Shown here in pieces: positions 54,457-62,641 of a stretch of DNA of 64,000 nt. Position 1 is the stretch's first letter. Each line of letters opens with the position of its first letter. Made by a program: the position numbers and the translations under genes. The notes under the pieces were generated by a model that had not been told where the DNA came from, made no database searches, and saw only the letters and a list, made by a program, of their open reading frames with translations. The DNA lies in NCBI GenBank assembly GCA_903822175.1, contig CAIJOB010000024.1, positions 1 through 64,000 of the forward strand, in the 5' to 3' direction. This stretch comes from an uncultured Alphaproteobacteria bacterium. GTDB taxonomy: Bacteria > Pseudomonadota > Alphaproteobacteria > Caulobacterales > Caulobacteraceae.

Positions 54457-56721
54457 ATGGCTCAGCCTGGGGTAGCCATACGCGGTCAGCGCAGTCTGCT
54501 TCGGCAGATCCGGGAAGCCCTGGCAGGCGGCGGCCCGGCGCAGTCGCGCCTGGACATGGTGGTGCGGATCATCGCGCGCTCCATGGTCGCCGAGGTGTGC
54601 TCGCTCTACATGCGCCGCTCGGCCGGCGACATGGAGCTGTTCGCCACCGAAGGCCTCGACCCCGCCGCCGTCCACATCACCCGGATGAAGCCGGGCGAAG
54701 GCCTGGTCGGCGAGATCATGAAGGCGGGCCGGCCGCTGAACCTGGCCGACGCGCCCGAGCACCCGGCCTTCTCCTACCGCCCGGAAACCGGCGAAGACCC
54801 CTACCACGCCTTCTTGGGCGTGCCGCTGCTGCGCGGCGGGCGCGCCATCGGCGTGCTGGTCGTCCAGAACCGCACGGCGCGCAACTACACCGACGACGAG
54901 GTCGAGGACCTGCAGATCGTCGCCATGGTGCTGGCCGAGATGGTCGCCGCGGGCGAGCTGGTCGGCGAGGCGGCGCTGAAGGGCGTCGAAATCACCCCGC
55001 ACCGGCCGGAACGGCTGAAGGGCTCGCGGTTCGGCGACGGCCTGGCCTATGGCGTCGCGGTGCTGCACGAGGCGCCGGTCGCGCCCAGCCAACTGCTATC
55101 CGAGGACGTGGCGGCCGAGGAACGCCGCCTGGCCGCCGCCATCGCCAGCCTGCAGGCCCAGATCGACAAGATGCTGGAGGGCAACGCCGGCCTGGTCGAC
55201 GCCTCCTTCGAGGTGCTCGACACCTACCGGATGTTCGCCCACTCTCAGAGCTGGCTGCGCAGCCTGCAGGACGCGGTGAGCAACGGCCTGACCGCCGAGG
55301 CCGCGGTGGAACGCGTGCGCTCCGAGCACCGCGCCCGCCTGGGCCAGGCCCGCGACCCCTATCTGCGTGAGCGCCTGCACGACCTCGAGGATCTCAACGA
55401 CCGACTGCTGCGCCACCTGGCGGGCGACGGCCACGAGGCGCGCGAGCTGCCCGACAACGCCATCCTGATCGCCCGGAACCTCGGCCCCGCCGACCTCTTG
55501 GAATACGACCGCACCAAGCTGCGCGGCCTGCTGCTCGAGGAAGGCTCGGCGGCCAGCCACGCGGCGATCGTGGCCCGCGCGCTCGACATCCCCTGCGTCG
55601 GGCGCCTGCCCGGCCTGCGCGACGCGGTCTCCGAAGGCGACATGGTGATCGTCGACGCGGAAACCGGTGAAGCCTACCTGCGCCCGCGCACCGACGTGGT
55701 GAAGGCGATCCAGGCGCGTATCGACGTGCGCCATCAGCGCCGCGCCGAGTTCGCCAAACTGCGCGACACGCCGGCCTTCACCCGCGACGGGGCGAAGATC
55801 ACGCTGTTGATGAACGCCGGCCTCGACGTCGACCTCGACATCCTGGCCGAGACCGGGGCGGAGGGCATTGGCCTGTTCCGCACCGAGTTCCAGTTCATGG
55901 TCGCCGAGGAGATGCCGCGCTTCAACGCCCAGACCGCGCTCTATGGGCGGGTGATGGACGCGGCCGGCGACCAGCCGGTGACCTTCCGCACCCTCGACCT
56001 CGGCGGCGACAAGGTGCTGCCCTACATGGAGGCCGAGCGGGAGGACAATCCCGCGCTGGGCTGGCGGGCGATCCGCATGGGCCTGGACCGCCCGGCGCTG
56101 CTGCGCCTGCAACTGCGGGCCCTGATCGCCGCGGCGCGCGGGCGGGAGCTGCGGATTATGTTCCCGCTGATCGCCAACGTCGACGAGTTCCGCGCCGCCC
56201 GCGCCTGGGTGGATGTGGAGATCGCCTGGGCGCAACGCCGGGGCCGCGCCGCGCCCTCGCGCCTGCACGTGGGCGCGATGATCGAGGCGCCGTCGGTGGT
56301 CTGGCACCTGGACGCCCTGTTGCCGCTCACCGACTTCGTCAGCGTCGGCACCAACGACCTGATGCAATATCTGTTCGCCGCCGACCGGGGGAACCCGCGG
56401 ATGGCCGAACGCTACGACCCGCTGTCGCCGCCGGCGCTTAGGGCCCTGGAACAGATCCAGCGCGCCTGCGCCGAGACCGGCACGCCGGTCAGCGTCTGTG
56501 GCGAGATGGCCGGCCGGCCGCTGGAGGCCTTCGCCCTGGTGGCGCTGGGCTTCGAGCGGCTGTCCATGCCGCCGGCCGGGGTCGGTCCGGTGAAGCAGAT
56601 GGTGCTCTCCTGCGACCGCGAGGCGGCCCGGCGCGGCGTCGCGGCGCTGTTGAAAAGCAGCGCGGGCTCGGTGCGCAACGAGATCGAGACCCTGGCCCGC
56701 AAGATCTCCGCGGCGGTCTAG
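54457..56721 (+). CDS. ptsP: PTS EI-Ntr (PtsP), phosphoenolpyruvate-protein phosphotransferase
   Basis: A 754-residue nitrogen-PTS enzyme I that passes phosphate from PEP to NPr in the regulatory PTS. An N-terminal GAF domain (about 1-165, with KPGEGLVGEIMKAGRPLNLA) precedes the EI core. The phospho-histidine lies in EEGSAASHAAIVARALDIPC, PEP-binding motifs are GIGLFRTEFQFM and FVSVGTNDLMQYLFAADRGN, and the catalytic Cys is in VSVCGEMAG. ATG 54457 matches the family start. It is usually adjacent to lysC in alphaproteobacteria; here about 6 kb separates them. Confidence 0.95.
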   Translation: MAQPGVAIRGQRSLLRQIREALAGGGPAQSRLDMVVRIIARSMVAEVCSLYMRRSAGDMELFATEGLDPAAVHITRMKPGEGLVGEIMKAGRPLNLADAPEHPAFSYRPETGEDPYHAFLGVPLLRGGRAIGVLVVQNRTARNYTDDEVEDLQIVAMVLAEMVAAGELVGEAALKGVEITPHRPERLKGSRFGDGLAYGVAVLHEAPVAPSQLLSEDVAAEERRLAAAIASLQAQIDKMLEGNAGLVDASFEVLDTYRMFAHSQSWLRSLQDAVSNGLTAEAAVERVRSEHRARLGQARDPYLRERLHDLEDLNDRLLRHLAGDGHEARELPDNAILIARNLGPADLLEYDRTKLRGLLLEEGSAASHAAIVARALDIPCVGRLPGLRDAVSEGDMVIVDAETGEAYLRPRTDVVKAIQARIDVRHQRRAEFAKLRDTPAFTRDGAKITLLMNAGLDVDLDILAETGAEGIGLFRTEFQFMVAEEMPRFNAQTALYGRVMDAAGDQPVTFRTLDLGGDKVLPYMEAEREDNPALGWRAIRMGLDRPALLRLQLRALIAAARGRELRIMFPLIANVDEFRAARAWVDVEIAWAQRRGRAAPSRLHVGAMIEAPSVVWHLDALLPLTDFVSVGTNDLMQYLFAADRGNPRMAERYDPLSPPALRALEQIQRACAETGTPVSVCGEMAGRPLEAFALVALGFERLSMPPAGVGPVKQMVLSCDREAARRGVAALLKSSAGSVRNEIETLARKISAAV

Positions 56722-56737
56722 GCAAGGTCACGCGGTC

Positions 56738-57676
56738 TTGGCTCTCGACAACACTCCGCCCGACCTGCACTTCGGCAGCGACATCGGCCAGGCGCTAAAG
56801 GCCGTCCGCGAGTACCGCAAGCTGTCAGTCGAGGAGGTCGCCGACCTCACCCGGGTCCGCCGCGCCTACCTCGCCGACATCGAGATCATGCGGCTGGACC
56901 GCCTGCCCTCGCGTCCCTTCACCATCGGCTACATCCGCGCCTACGCCGAGGCCATGGGGCTGGACGGCGAGGCCGCGGTGGAGCGCTTCAAGGCCGAGGA
57001 GCCGAACCTCGACGAGCCGCTGCGCGCCCCGGTCGGCGTGGTGCAGGCTGGCGATCCGCGTGTGGCGGCCGTCGTCGTCGGCATCGTCATCATCCTGACA
57101 GCCATCGTGCTGTGGAACGTCGCCCAGCGGGCGATGCTGGCCAACGCCCCGCCGCCGCCGACCGCCTCGGCGCGCTCGACGGCCAATGCGCTGGCCGCCC
57201 AGAAAGCCACCCCGGTCGAGCTCGGCGCGCCCCTGCCGGCGCCGGTGGAATCCACCGTGCCGCCGCCCTACGAGACGCCGGGCATGCCCATCCTCAATTC
57301 GGACGGGACCTGGACCAAGCCGACCAGCGTCGCCAAGCCCGGCGTGGCGACCGACACGATGCCCGTCGATCCCAAGACCCTGTCGCCGGTGTTCGTGGCC
57401 CAGGGCAAGATTTATGGCGCGGTCGCTCCGCAGCCCTCGACGGTCACCCTGCAGGCGCTGAAATCGGCCTCGCTGATCGTGCGCGGCCAGGACGGCCAGA
57501 TCTACTTCGCCCGCCAGTTCGGTCCGGGCGAGGCGTACCGCGTCCCGCAACTGGCCGGCCTGACCGCCACCGTCTCGGCGCCGGCCAGCTTCCAGGTGTT
57601 CGTCGCAGGCCAGTCCAAGGGCGTCTTGCCCGCCGCCCAGGTCTCGCTCGGCAAGCTCGCGGAGCCGCAGGGGTAG
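56738..57676 (+). CDS. Xre-type HTH protein with DUF4115 (RodZ-like)
   Basis: A 312-residue protein in the layout of RodZ-like/DUF4115 proteins. It has a cytosolic Xre helix-turn-helix (DIGQALKAVREYRKLSVEEV, ADLTRVRRAYLADIEIMRLD), a single membrane helix near residue 105 (AAVVVGIVIILTAIVLWNVA), a Pro-rich periplasmic linker and a C-terminal beta-domain (SLIVRGQDGQIYFARQFGPG). RodZ links MreB to the envelope; whether this copy does is unproven. TTG 56738 starts the frame, 16 nt after ptsP, so co-transcription is likely. Confidence 0.82.
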   Translation: MALDNTPPDLHFGSDIGQALKAVREYRKLSVEEVADLTRVRRAYLADIEIMRLDRLPSRPFTIGYIRAYAEAMGLDGEAAVERFKAEEPNLDEPLRAPVGVVQAGDPRVAAVVVGIVIILTAIVLWNVAQRAMLANAPPPPTASARSTANALAAQKATPVELGAPLPAPVESTVPPPYETPGMPILNSDGTWTKPTSVAKPGVATDTMPVDPKTLSPVFVAQGKIYGAVAPQPSTVTLQALKSASLIVRGQDGQIYFARQFGPGEAYRVPQLAGLTATVSAPASFQVFVAGQSKGVLPAAQVSLGKLAEPQG

Positions 57677-57680
57677 ATAG

Positions 57681-57826
57681 ATGCTCCCCTTAGGGGGAGC
57701 TGTCCGCGAAGACGGACTGAGGGGGTTGCAGCCCACTCCGCTAACCGCTCTGCGTGAAACCCCCTCCGTCTCGGCGCTTCGCACCGAGCCACCTCCCCCT
57801 CAATCGCGCTGCGCGCTGGGGGAGGA
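57681..57826. repeat. Dispersed nested inverted-repeat element, copy B
   Basis: Related to copy A (14605-14829). The right half shares AACCCCCTCCGTC (57759-57770 region), CACCTCCCCCTCAA and GCGCTGGGGGAGGA with copy A; the left half carries GACTGAGGGGGTTGCAGCCC in inverted relation. It lies between the Xre/DUF4115 gene and ispG, ending about 55 nt before ispG, so it may lie in the ispG leader. It has no coding capacity. Confidence 0.75.
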
Positions 57827-57879
57827 TCTTGATATGCAGCCTTGGGTTCGGAGCCTGAAGCGCCTATTTTCGCAGGACC

Positions 57880-59028
57880 ATGAGCGCCAAAGACCACGTC
57901 CAGGACCACACCGCCCTGCGCCCCTGGCGCGCGATCCAGCGGCGCAAGAGCCGCCAGATCATGGTGGGCAACGTGCCGGTTGGCGGCGATGCGCCGATCA
58001 CCGTCCAGTCGATGACCAACACCCTGACCTCCGACGCTCAGGCGACCATCAACCAGGTCCGCCAGCTTGAGGAGGCCGGCGCCGATATCGTCCGGGTGTC
58101 GTGCCCCGACGAGGACTCGACGCGGGCGTTCAGGGACATCGTCAAGGCGTCCAAGGTCCCGCTCGTGGCCGACATCCACTTTCACTACAAGCGCGGCATC
58201 GAGGCGGCGGAAGCCGGCGCGGCCTGCCTGCGGATCAATCCCGGCAACATCGGCAGCCCCGACCGGGTGCGCGACGTGATCCAGGCGGCCCGCGACCACG
58301 GTTGCTCCATGCGGATCGGGGTCAACGCCGGCTCGCTGGAACGCGACCTCTTGGAAAAGTACGGCGAGCCCTGCCCCGACGCGATGCTGGAAAGCGCGCT
58401 GCGCCACGCCCGCATTCTGCAGGACCACGACTTTCACGAGTTCAAGATCAGCGTGAAGGCGTCGGACGTCTTCATGACCGTCGCCGCCTATAACCTGCTG
58501 GCCGAGGCCATCGACTGCCCGCTGCACCTGGGGATCACCGAGGCCGGGGCGCTGCGGACCGGGACGGTGAAGTCCTCGATCGGCATGGGCAACCTGCTGT
58601 GGGCCGGGATCGGCGACACGATCCGCGTGAGCCTCGCCGCCGACCCGGTGGAGGAGATCAAGGTCGGCTTTGACCTCCTGAAATCCCTCGGCCTGCGTCA
58701 TCGCGGCGTCAATATCATCGCCTGCCCGTCCTGCGCACGGCAGGGGTTCAATGTGATCAAGACCGTGGAAGCGCTGGAAGCACGCCTCGCCCACATCGCC
58801 CAGCCCATGAGCCTGTCGATCATCGGCTGCGTGGTGAACGGCCCTGGCGAGGCCCTGATGACCGACCTCGGCTTCACCGGCGGCGGCAAGGGCTCGGGCA
58901 TGGTCTATGTGGCCGGCCGCCCGGACCACAAGATGGACAACGACCAGATGGTCGACCACATCGTCGGTCTGGTCGAAGCCCGCGCGGCCGAGATGAAGGC
59001 CGCCGAGGTCCCGCAAGCCGCGGAATAG
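57880..59028 (+). CDS. ispG: 4-hydroxy-3-methylbut-2-enyl-diphosphate synthase IspG
   Basis: A 382-residue enzyme of the MEP isoprenoid pathway that makes HMBPP from MEcPP with a [4Fe-4S] cluster. Features are [35 protein letters not shown], and the cluster ligands in [14 protein letters not shown] (two Cys) and [13 protein letters not shown] (third Cys plus Glu). ATG 57880 gives the expected length and starts the conserved N-terminus. A dispersed repeat occupies the upstream gap. Confidence 0.96.
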   Translation: MSAKDHVQDHTALRPWRAIQRRKSRQIMVGNVPVGGDAPITVQSMTNTLTSDAQATINQVRQLEEAGADIVRVSCPDEDSTRAFRDIVKASKVPLVADIHFHYKRGIEAAEAGAACLRINPGNIGSPDRVRDVIQAARDHGCSMRIGVNAGSLERDLLEKYGEPCPDAMLESALRHARILQDHDFHEFKISVKASDVFMTVAAYNLLAEAIDCPLHLGITEAGALRTGTVKSSIGMGNLLWAGIGDTIRVSLAADPVEEIKVGFDLLKSLGLRHRGVNIIACPSCARQGFNVIKTVEALEARLAHIAQPMSLSIIGCVVNGPGEALMTDLGFTGGGKGSGMVYVAGRPDHKMDNDQMVDHIVGLVEARAAEMKAAEVPQAAE

Positions 59029-59040
59029 CGGCCTCTAGGA

Positions 59041-59412
59041 ATGACCGCGCCGCGCACGTTCCTCGAAATCCGAGCGAGCTATCCCGACGATTGGGAGGTT
59101 CTCATCCTGGCGGATGTGCACTCCGTCTGCGGCGACGGCGACACCCTGCTTCACCGGGTTGCCTTCAAGGGCGCCCGCCAGGACGTGCGCGATCTGCTGG
59201 CTCTGGGCGCCGACGTCAATGCGGCGGGCGACATGGGCCACACCGCACTCCACTACGCGGCCATGAACGGCCATCTGCTGGTGGCGCTGGCGCTGCTGGA
59301 CAGCGGGGCCACACTTCATACCAAGAACGACTTCGGGCAGACGCCCGCCGACTGCGCGGGCCTGGGAAAGCATTTTCAGCTCGAAGCGGTGTTGCGGCGC
59401 TCAAAGACCTGA
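59041..59412 (+). CDS. Ankyrin-repeat protein
   Basis: A 123-residue protein made almost wholly of ankyrin repeats (GDTLLHRVAFKGARQDVRDL, GHTALHYAAMNGHLLVALAL, FGQTPADCAGLGKHFQLEAV). It is a protein-interaction module with no known partner. It begins 12 nt after ispG and may be co-transcribed. Confidence 0.85.
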   Translation: MTAPRTFLEIRASYPDDWEVLILADVHSVCGDGDTLLHRVAFKGARQDVRDLLALGADVNAAGDMGHTALHYAAMNGHLLVALALLDSGATLHTKNDFGQTPADCAGLGKHFQLEAVLRRSKT

Positions 59413-59456
59413 AGCCCGCGCCGCCAAAGGCCGCCGCCGCCCGCTTTAAGCAGCGC

Positions 59457-59485
59457 CCCTCCCCTGAACGGGAGGGATGATTTTC
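59457..59485. terminator. Candidate intrinsic terminator after the ankyrin gene
   Basis: CCCTCCC (59457-59463) and GGGAGGG (59470-59476) form a seven-base stem with a 6-nt loop, followed by ATGATTTTC. It lies 45 nt after the ankyrin gene stop. Confidence 0.6.
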
Positions 59486-59565
59486 ATAAAAATGACGCCC
59501 GCGTCACTCTTGCGCAGCTCTCGCATCCGCGCTTAGGTGCCGCCACCTTTTTTGGGAGCGAGACC

Positions 59566-59862
59566 ATGGCCGCAGCAGACGGAAACTGGAAGATCACCAT
59601 CAACACGCCGATGGGCGCCCAAGTGGTGACGGCTTCGATCACCACCAACGGCGACACCTTCACCGGCAAGACCGTCAGCCAGATGGGCGATGGCGACGTC
59701 TCCGGCAAGGTCGACGGCGACACCCTGACCTGGAGCACCAACATCACCTCGCCGATGCCGATGACGCTGGAGTTCTCGGCCACCGTGGCCGGCGACGCCA
59801 TGACCGGCAACGTCAAGCTCGGCGCCTTTGGCAATGCGCCGCTGAACGGCGTCCGCGCCTAA
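59566..59862 (+). CDS. Small beta-rich protein of unknown function (98 aa)
   Basis: A 98-residue protein composed of short alternating strands (WKITINTPMGAQVVTASITT, GDVSGKVDGDTLTWSTNITS, EFSATVAGDAMTGNVKLGAF), with no Cys and no signal peptide. The strand pattern suggests a small beta-barrel. Similar short proteins occur in Caulobacterales but I know no function. Its own terminator follows (59896-59927), and a GGGAGCGAG ribosome site precedes ATG 59566, so it is a stand-alone gene. Confidence 0.68.
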   Translation: MAAADGNWKITINTPMGAQVVTASITTNGDTFTGKTVSQMGDGDVSGKVDGDTLTWSTNITSPMPMTLEFSATVAGDAMTGNVKLGAFGNAPLNGVRA

Positions 59863-59895
59863 GCTATTCCCCGCTTTCGGGCGTGAACTCATAAG

Positions 59896-59927
59896 GGCCT
59901 CCCCCAGCGATGGGCGGAGGCCTTTTT
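59896..59927. terminator. Intrinsic terminator
   Basis: GGCCTCC (59896-59902) and GGAGGCC (59916-59922) enclose a 13-nt loop, followed by TTTTT. It ends the 98-residue gene and lies just before the stop of the convergent 55-residue membrane protein. Confidence 0.85.
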
Positions 59928-59928
59928 G

Positions 59929-60096
59929 CTAGTGGGAGGCGGCGAGCGCCGAGGACGCGCTCGACACCGCGTCGGTGCTCAGCGGCTCGCTGCGCCGGGC
60001 ATGGAGCAGCAGGAGCACGGTGAAGCCCACCAGCACCGCGGCGATCAGGCCGATCAGCACGGCCTTCCCGCTCAGTCCTGTCCGTTCGTCGTCCAT
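59929..60096 (-). CDS. Small single-pass membrane protein (55 aa)
   Basis: A 55-residue protein from ATG 60096 (MDDERTGLSGKAVLIGLIAA, one transmembrane helix through VLVGFTVLLLLH, then a Ser/Ala-rich tail). No family recognised. It is divergent from prfA. A much longer in-frame extension crosses prfA antisense and is not credible. Confidence 0.55.
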   Translation of the reverse strand: MDDERTGLSGKAVLIGLIAAVLVGFTVLLLLHARRSEPLSTDAVSSASSALAASH

Positions 60097-60231
60097 CGTA
60101 GTCTCCAGGCGCCCGCGGCGTCTTAACGGGCGCCCGGCAGCGATGTTCCGGCCGTTTGGCAAGCGCGCTGTTTGGCAAGCGGATTGGGGAAGGCTAGAGG
60201 AAGCTCCCGTTCCCCAGGCGTTTGACTCCCC

Positions 60232-61308
60232 GTGCGACTTCCCCAGGCCAGACTCGATCAGGTGCTCGACCGCTTCCGCGAGATCGAGGCGCGGATGGGT
60301 GCGGCCACCGATGGCCAGGAGATCGTGCGCCTGGGCAAGGAGCACGCCGAGCTGAAACCGGTGGTCGAGGCCGTCGAGGCGGTGCAGCGCGCCCGCGCCG
60401 AGGCGCCCGACCTTGAAGCCATGGCCGATGGCGACGACTCCGAGATGGCGGCCATGGCCCGCGACGAGCTGGACGCCCTGAAGGCGCGGCTGCCGCTGCT
60501 GGAGCACGAGGTCGCGCTCCTGCTGGCGCCCAAGGACAAGGACGAGAACGCGTCCGCCATTCTTGAAGTGCGGGCCGGCACCGGGGGTGACGAGGCGGCG
60601 CTGTTCGCCGGCGACCTCTTCCGCATGTACCAGCGCTACGCCGCCGAGCGCGGCTGGCGGGTGGAGATCGACAGCCTCTCGGAGGGCGACGCCGGCGGCT
60701 ACAAGGAAATCATCGCCGCGGTCACCGGCGACGGGGTGTTCGGCCGCCTCAAGTTCGAGAGCGGCGTCCACCGGGTGCAGCGCGTCCCGGCCACCGAGGC
60801 GCAAGGCCGTATCCATACCTCGGCCGCCACCGTCGCCGTCCTGCCCGAGCCGGAGGACGTGGAGATCGACATCAAGACCGAGGATATCCGCATCGACACC
60901 TACCGGTCGAGCGGGGCCGGCGGCCAGCACGTCAACAAGACCGACTCCGCCGTGCGCATCACCCACCTGCCCAGCGGCATCGTGGTGACCTCATCGGAGA
61001 AGTCGCAGCACCAGAACCGGGCGCGGGCCATGAAGGCGCTGAAGGTCAAGCTCTACGACCAGCAGCGCGAGGCGCTGGACACCGCGCGGTCCGACGCCCG
61101 CAAGAGCCAGGTGGGCTCCGGCGACCGGTCGGAACGCATCCGCACCTACAATTTCCCGCAAGGCCGGGTGACCGACCACCGCATCAACCTGACCCTCTAC
61201 AACCTGCCCAAAATCATGGAGGGCGAGGCGCTGGACGACGTCATCAGCCCGCTGATCGCCGAGGACCAGGCGGCGCGGCTGTCGGCGCTGGAAGACGAGT
61301 TTGGCTGA
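60232..61308 (+). CDS. prfA: Peptide chain release factor 1 (PrfA)
   Basis: A 358-residue class I release factor for UAA/UAG codons. The stop-codon tripeptide PAT occurs in [20 protein letters not shown], the catalytic GGQ lies in [20 protein letters not shown], and the coiled N-terminal domain ([17 protein letters not shown]) is intact. The start is GTG 60232. The usual downstream prmC methylase gene is not present here; a GFA-family gene follows. Confidence 0.96.
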   Translation: MRLPQARLDQVLDRFREIEARMGAATDGQEIVRLGKEHAELKPVVEAVEAVQRARAEAPDLEAMADGDDSEMAAMARDELDALKARLPLLEHEVALLLAPKDKDENASAILEVRAGTGGDEAALFAGDLFRMYQRYAAERGWRVEIDSLSEGDAGGYKEIIAAVTGDGVFGRLKFESGVHRVQRVPATEAQGRIHTSAATVAVLPEPEDVEIDIKTEDIRIDTYRSSGAGGQHVNKTDSAVRITHLPSGIVVTSSEKSQHQNRARAMKALKVKLYDQQREALDTARSDARKSQVGSGDRSERIRTYNFPQGRVTDHRINLTLYNLPKIMEGEALDDVISPLIAEDQAARLSALEDEFG

Positions 61309-61371
61309 GGCCTGTATTCATGGCGTTGGCCGCGACGGTCGAAGCGGTCTTTTTGCCAGGGTAGTCACGCG

Positions 61372-61773
61372 ATGACGCTTTCCTGTCTCTGCGGTCACGT
61401 TAGCCTCACGGTGGAGCGGCGGCCGGACTACATCAACGAATGCAACTGCACGCTTTGCAGCAAGGCGGGCGCGCGCTGGGGGTATTTCCAGCCGTCGGAG
61501 GTCCGCGTCGACGGCCCCACGAGAGGCTACTGCCGAGCCGACAAGGACGCTCCGAACGCGGAAGTCCACTTCTGCGCCGGGTGCGGTTCCACGACCCATT
61601 TTGTTCTGACCAAGGGCGCGGTCGCGAAATTCGGCAATACGCTGATGGGTGTAAACATGTGGCTGGCGGCGGAGCGAGACCTGTCCGGCGTCGAAGTGCG
61701 CTACCCCGACGGGCAGGCCTGGTCTGGCGTCGGCGATTTTGACTATGTCCGGGAATCCCGGATCATCGGTTGA
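61372..61773 (+). CDS. GFA-family (CENP-V/glutathione-dependent formaldehyde-activating-like) protein
   Basis: A 133-residue zinc protein of the GFA/CENP-V family. Zinc cysteines are in SCLCGHVSL, ECNCTLCSKAG and FCAGCGSTTHF, with HxxFGN-like AKFGNTLMGVNMW and a C-terminal beta domain. The family's role in formaldehyde handling is uncertain; most members have unknown substrates. Confidence 0.88.
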   Translation: MTLSCLCGHVSLTVERRPDYINECNCTLCSKAGARWGYFQPSEVRVDGPTRGYCRADKDAPNAEVHFCAGCGSTTHFVLTKGAVAKFGNTLMGVNMWLAAERDLSGVEVRYPDGQAWSGVGDFDYVRESRIIG

Positions 61774-61780
61774 GGCGCAG

Positions 61781-62638
61781 CTAGCGCTTGGCGTCGCCCA
61801 GGCCGACGCCCCAGCCGAACTTGATGTCCTTGGCGCCGGACCGCTCAAAATAGTCCTGCCAGGTCGCTTCGTGCGCGGGGCCCTGCAAGCGGCGCAGGCT
61901 CGGGCGCAGCAGGTAGTGGACGCGCACGCTGGCGCCCTTCAGGTCGGGGCGGAACACGCCGAGTTCGGTCGGCAGCGCGACCTGCGAGCCCTTGTTCTTG
62001 TACTGTGAGAAATTGGCGCTGTTCTGAGCCATGTCGGAGATGATCACCAGGCGGCGCTGGCCGACGCCCGGGCCGAAATCTTCCTCGCGCGAGATGTTGC
62101 TGATGGTCTCCACCAAGGGCGAGGTCTCCGCCTCCCCGACCCGGGCCAACGAGTCCAGGTAGCGCGCCATCGGCTTGCCGGCGACGGTCTCGAAGCGGTG
62201 CGCGACCTGATCCTCGTTGACGGCGATGCCATAGACCTCAGCGCGTTTCTGCACCCGGCAGAGCTTGAAATTGCGCAAGGGCGTGTCGGCGTTCTCGCCG
62301 ACGCCGCGCACGGTCAGCAGGTCGTAGCGATGCAGGCGGTCGTATTCGTAGAGCAACACCGTCTTGGCGTAGGTGATCTGGGCCGGCGTGAAGCGGTCGG
62401 TCTGGTCGATCACCAGCACCGTGTGGGCCTTGGGCAGCAGCTGGTCGGTCTCGCAGCCGGTGGCCACATCCACGGGCTTTGGCCTGGCGAGGATCGCCAG
62501 CAGGACGAGCAGCGCCGCACCGACCACCACGACGGCATAGAACTTCAGCGCTCGCTGGGTCTCGGCGACCCGCTCGGCGGACGCCGGGCGCCGGCGCGAT
62601 GACAGGAGGCGCCGCCGCGGACCCCGGCCCAGCGCCAT
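61781..62638 (-). CDS. Membrane-anchored vWA-like domain protein, unknown function
   Basis: A 285-residue protein with a basic N-terminus, one membrane helix (ALKFYAVVVVGAALLVLLAI), and a globular domain containing KAHTVLVIDQTDRFTPAQIT, which resembles a vWA-type MIDAS beginning (D-x-T/S), and QRRLVIISDMAQNSANFSQY, a typical vWA central strand followed by D. The final ~60 residues include VRVHYLLRPSLRRLQG. It starts 3 nt after the stop of the upstream membrane coiled-coil gene, forming a tight operon. No function is known to me. Confidence 0.68.
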   Translation of the reverse strand: MALGRGPRRRLLSSRRRPASAERVAETQRALKFYAVVVVGAALLVLLAILARPKPVDVATGCETDQLLPKAHTVLVIDQTDRFTPAQITYAKTVLLYEYDRLHRYDLLTVRGVGENADTPLRNFKLCRVQKRAEVYGIAVNEDQVAHRFETVAGKPMARYLDSLARVGEAETSPLVETISNISREEDFGPGVGQRRLVIISDMAQNSANFSQYKNKGSQVALPTELGVFRPDLKGASVRVHYLLRPSLRRLQGPAHEATWQDYFERSGAKDIKFGWGVGLGDAKR

Positions 62639-62641
62639 GCC

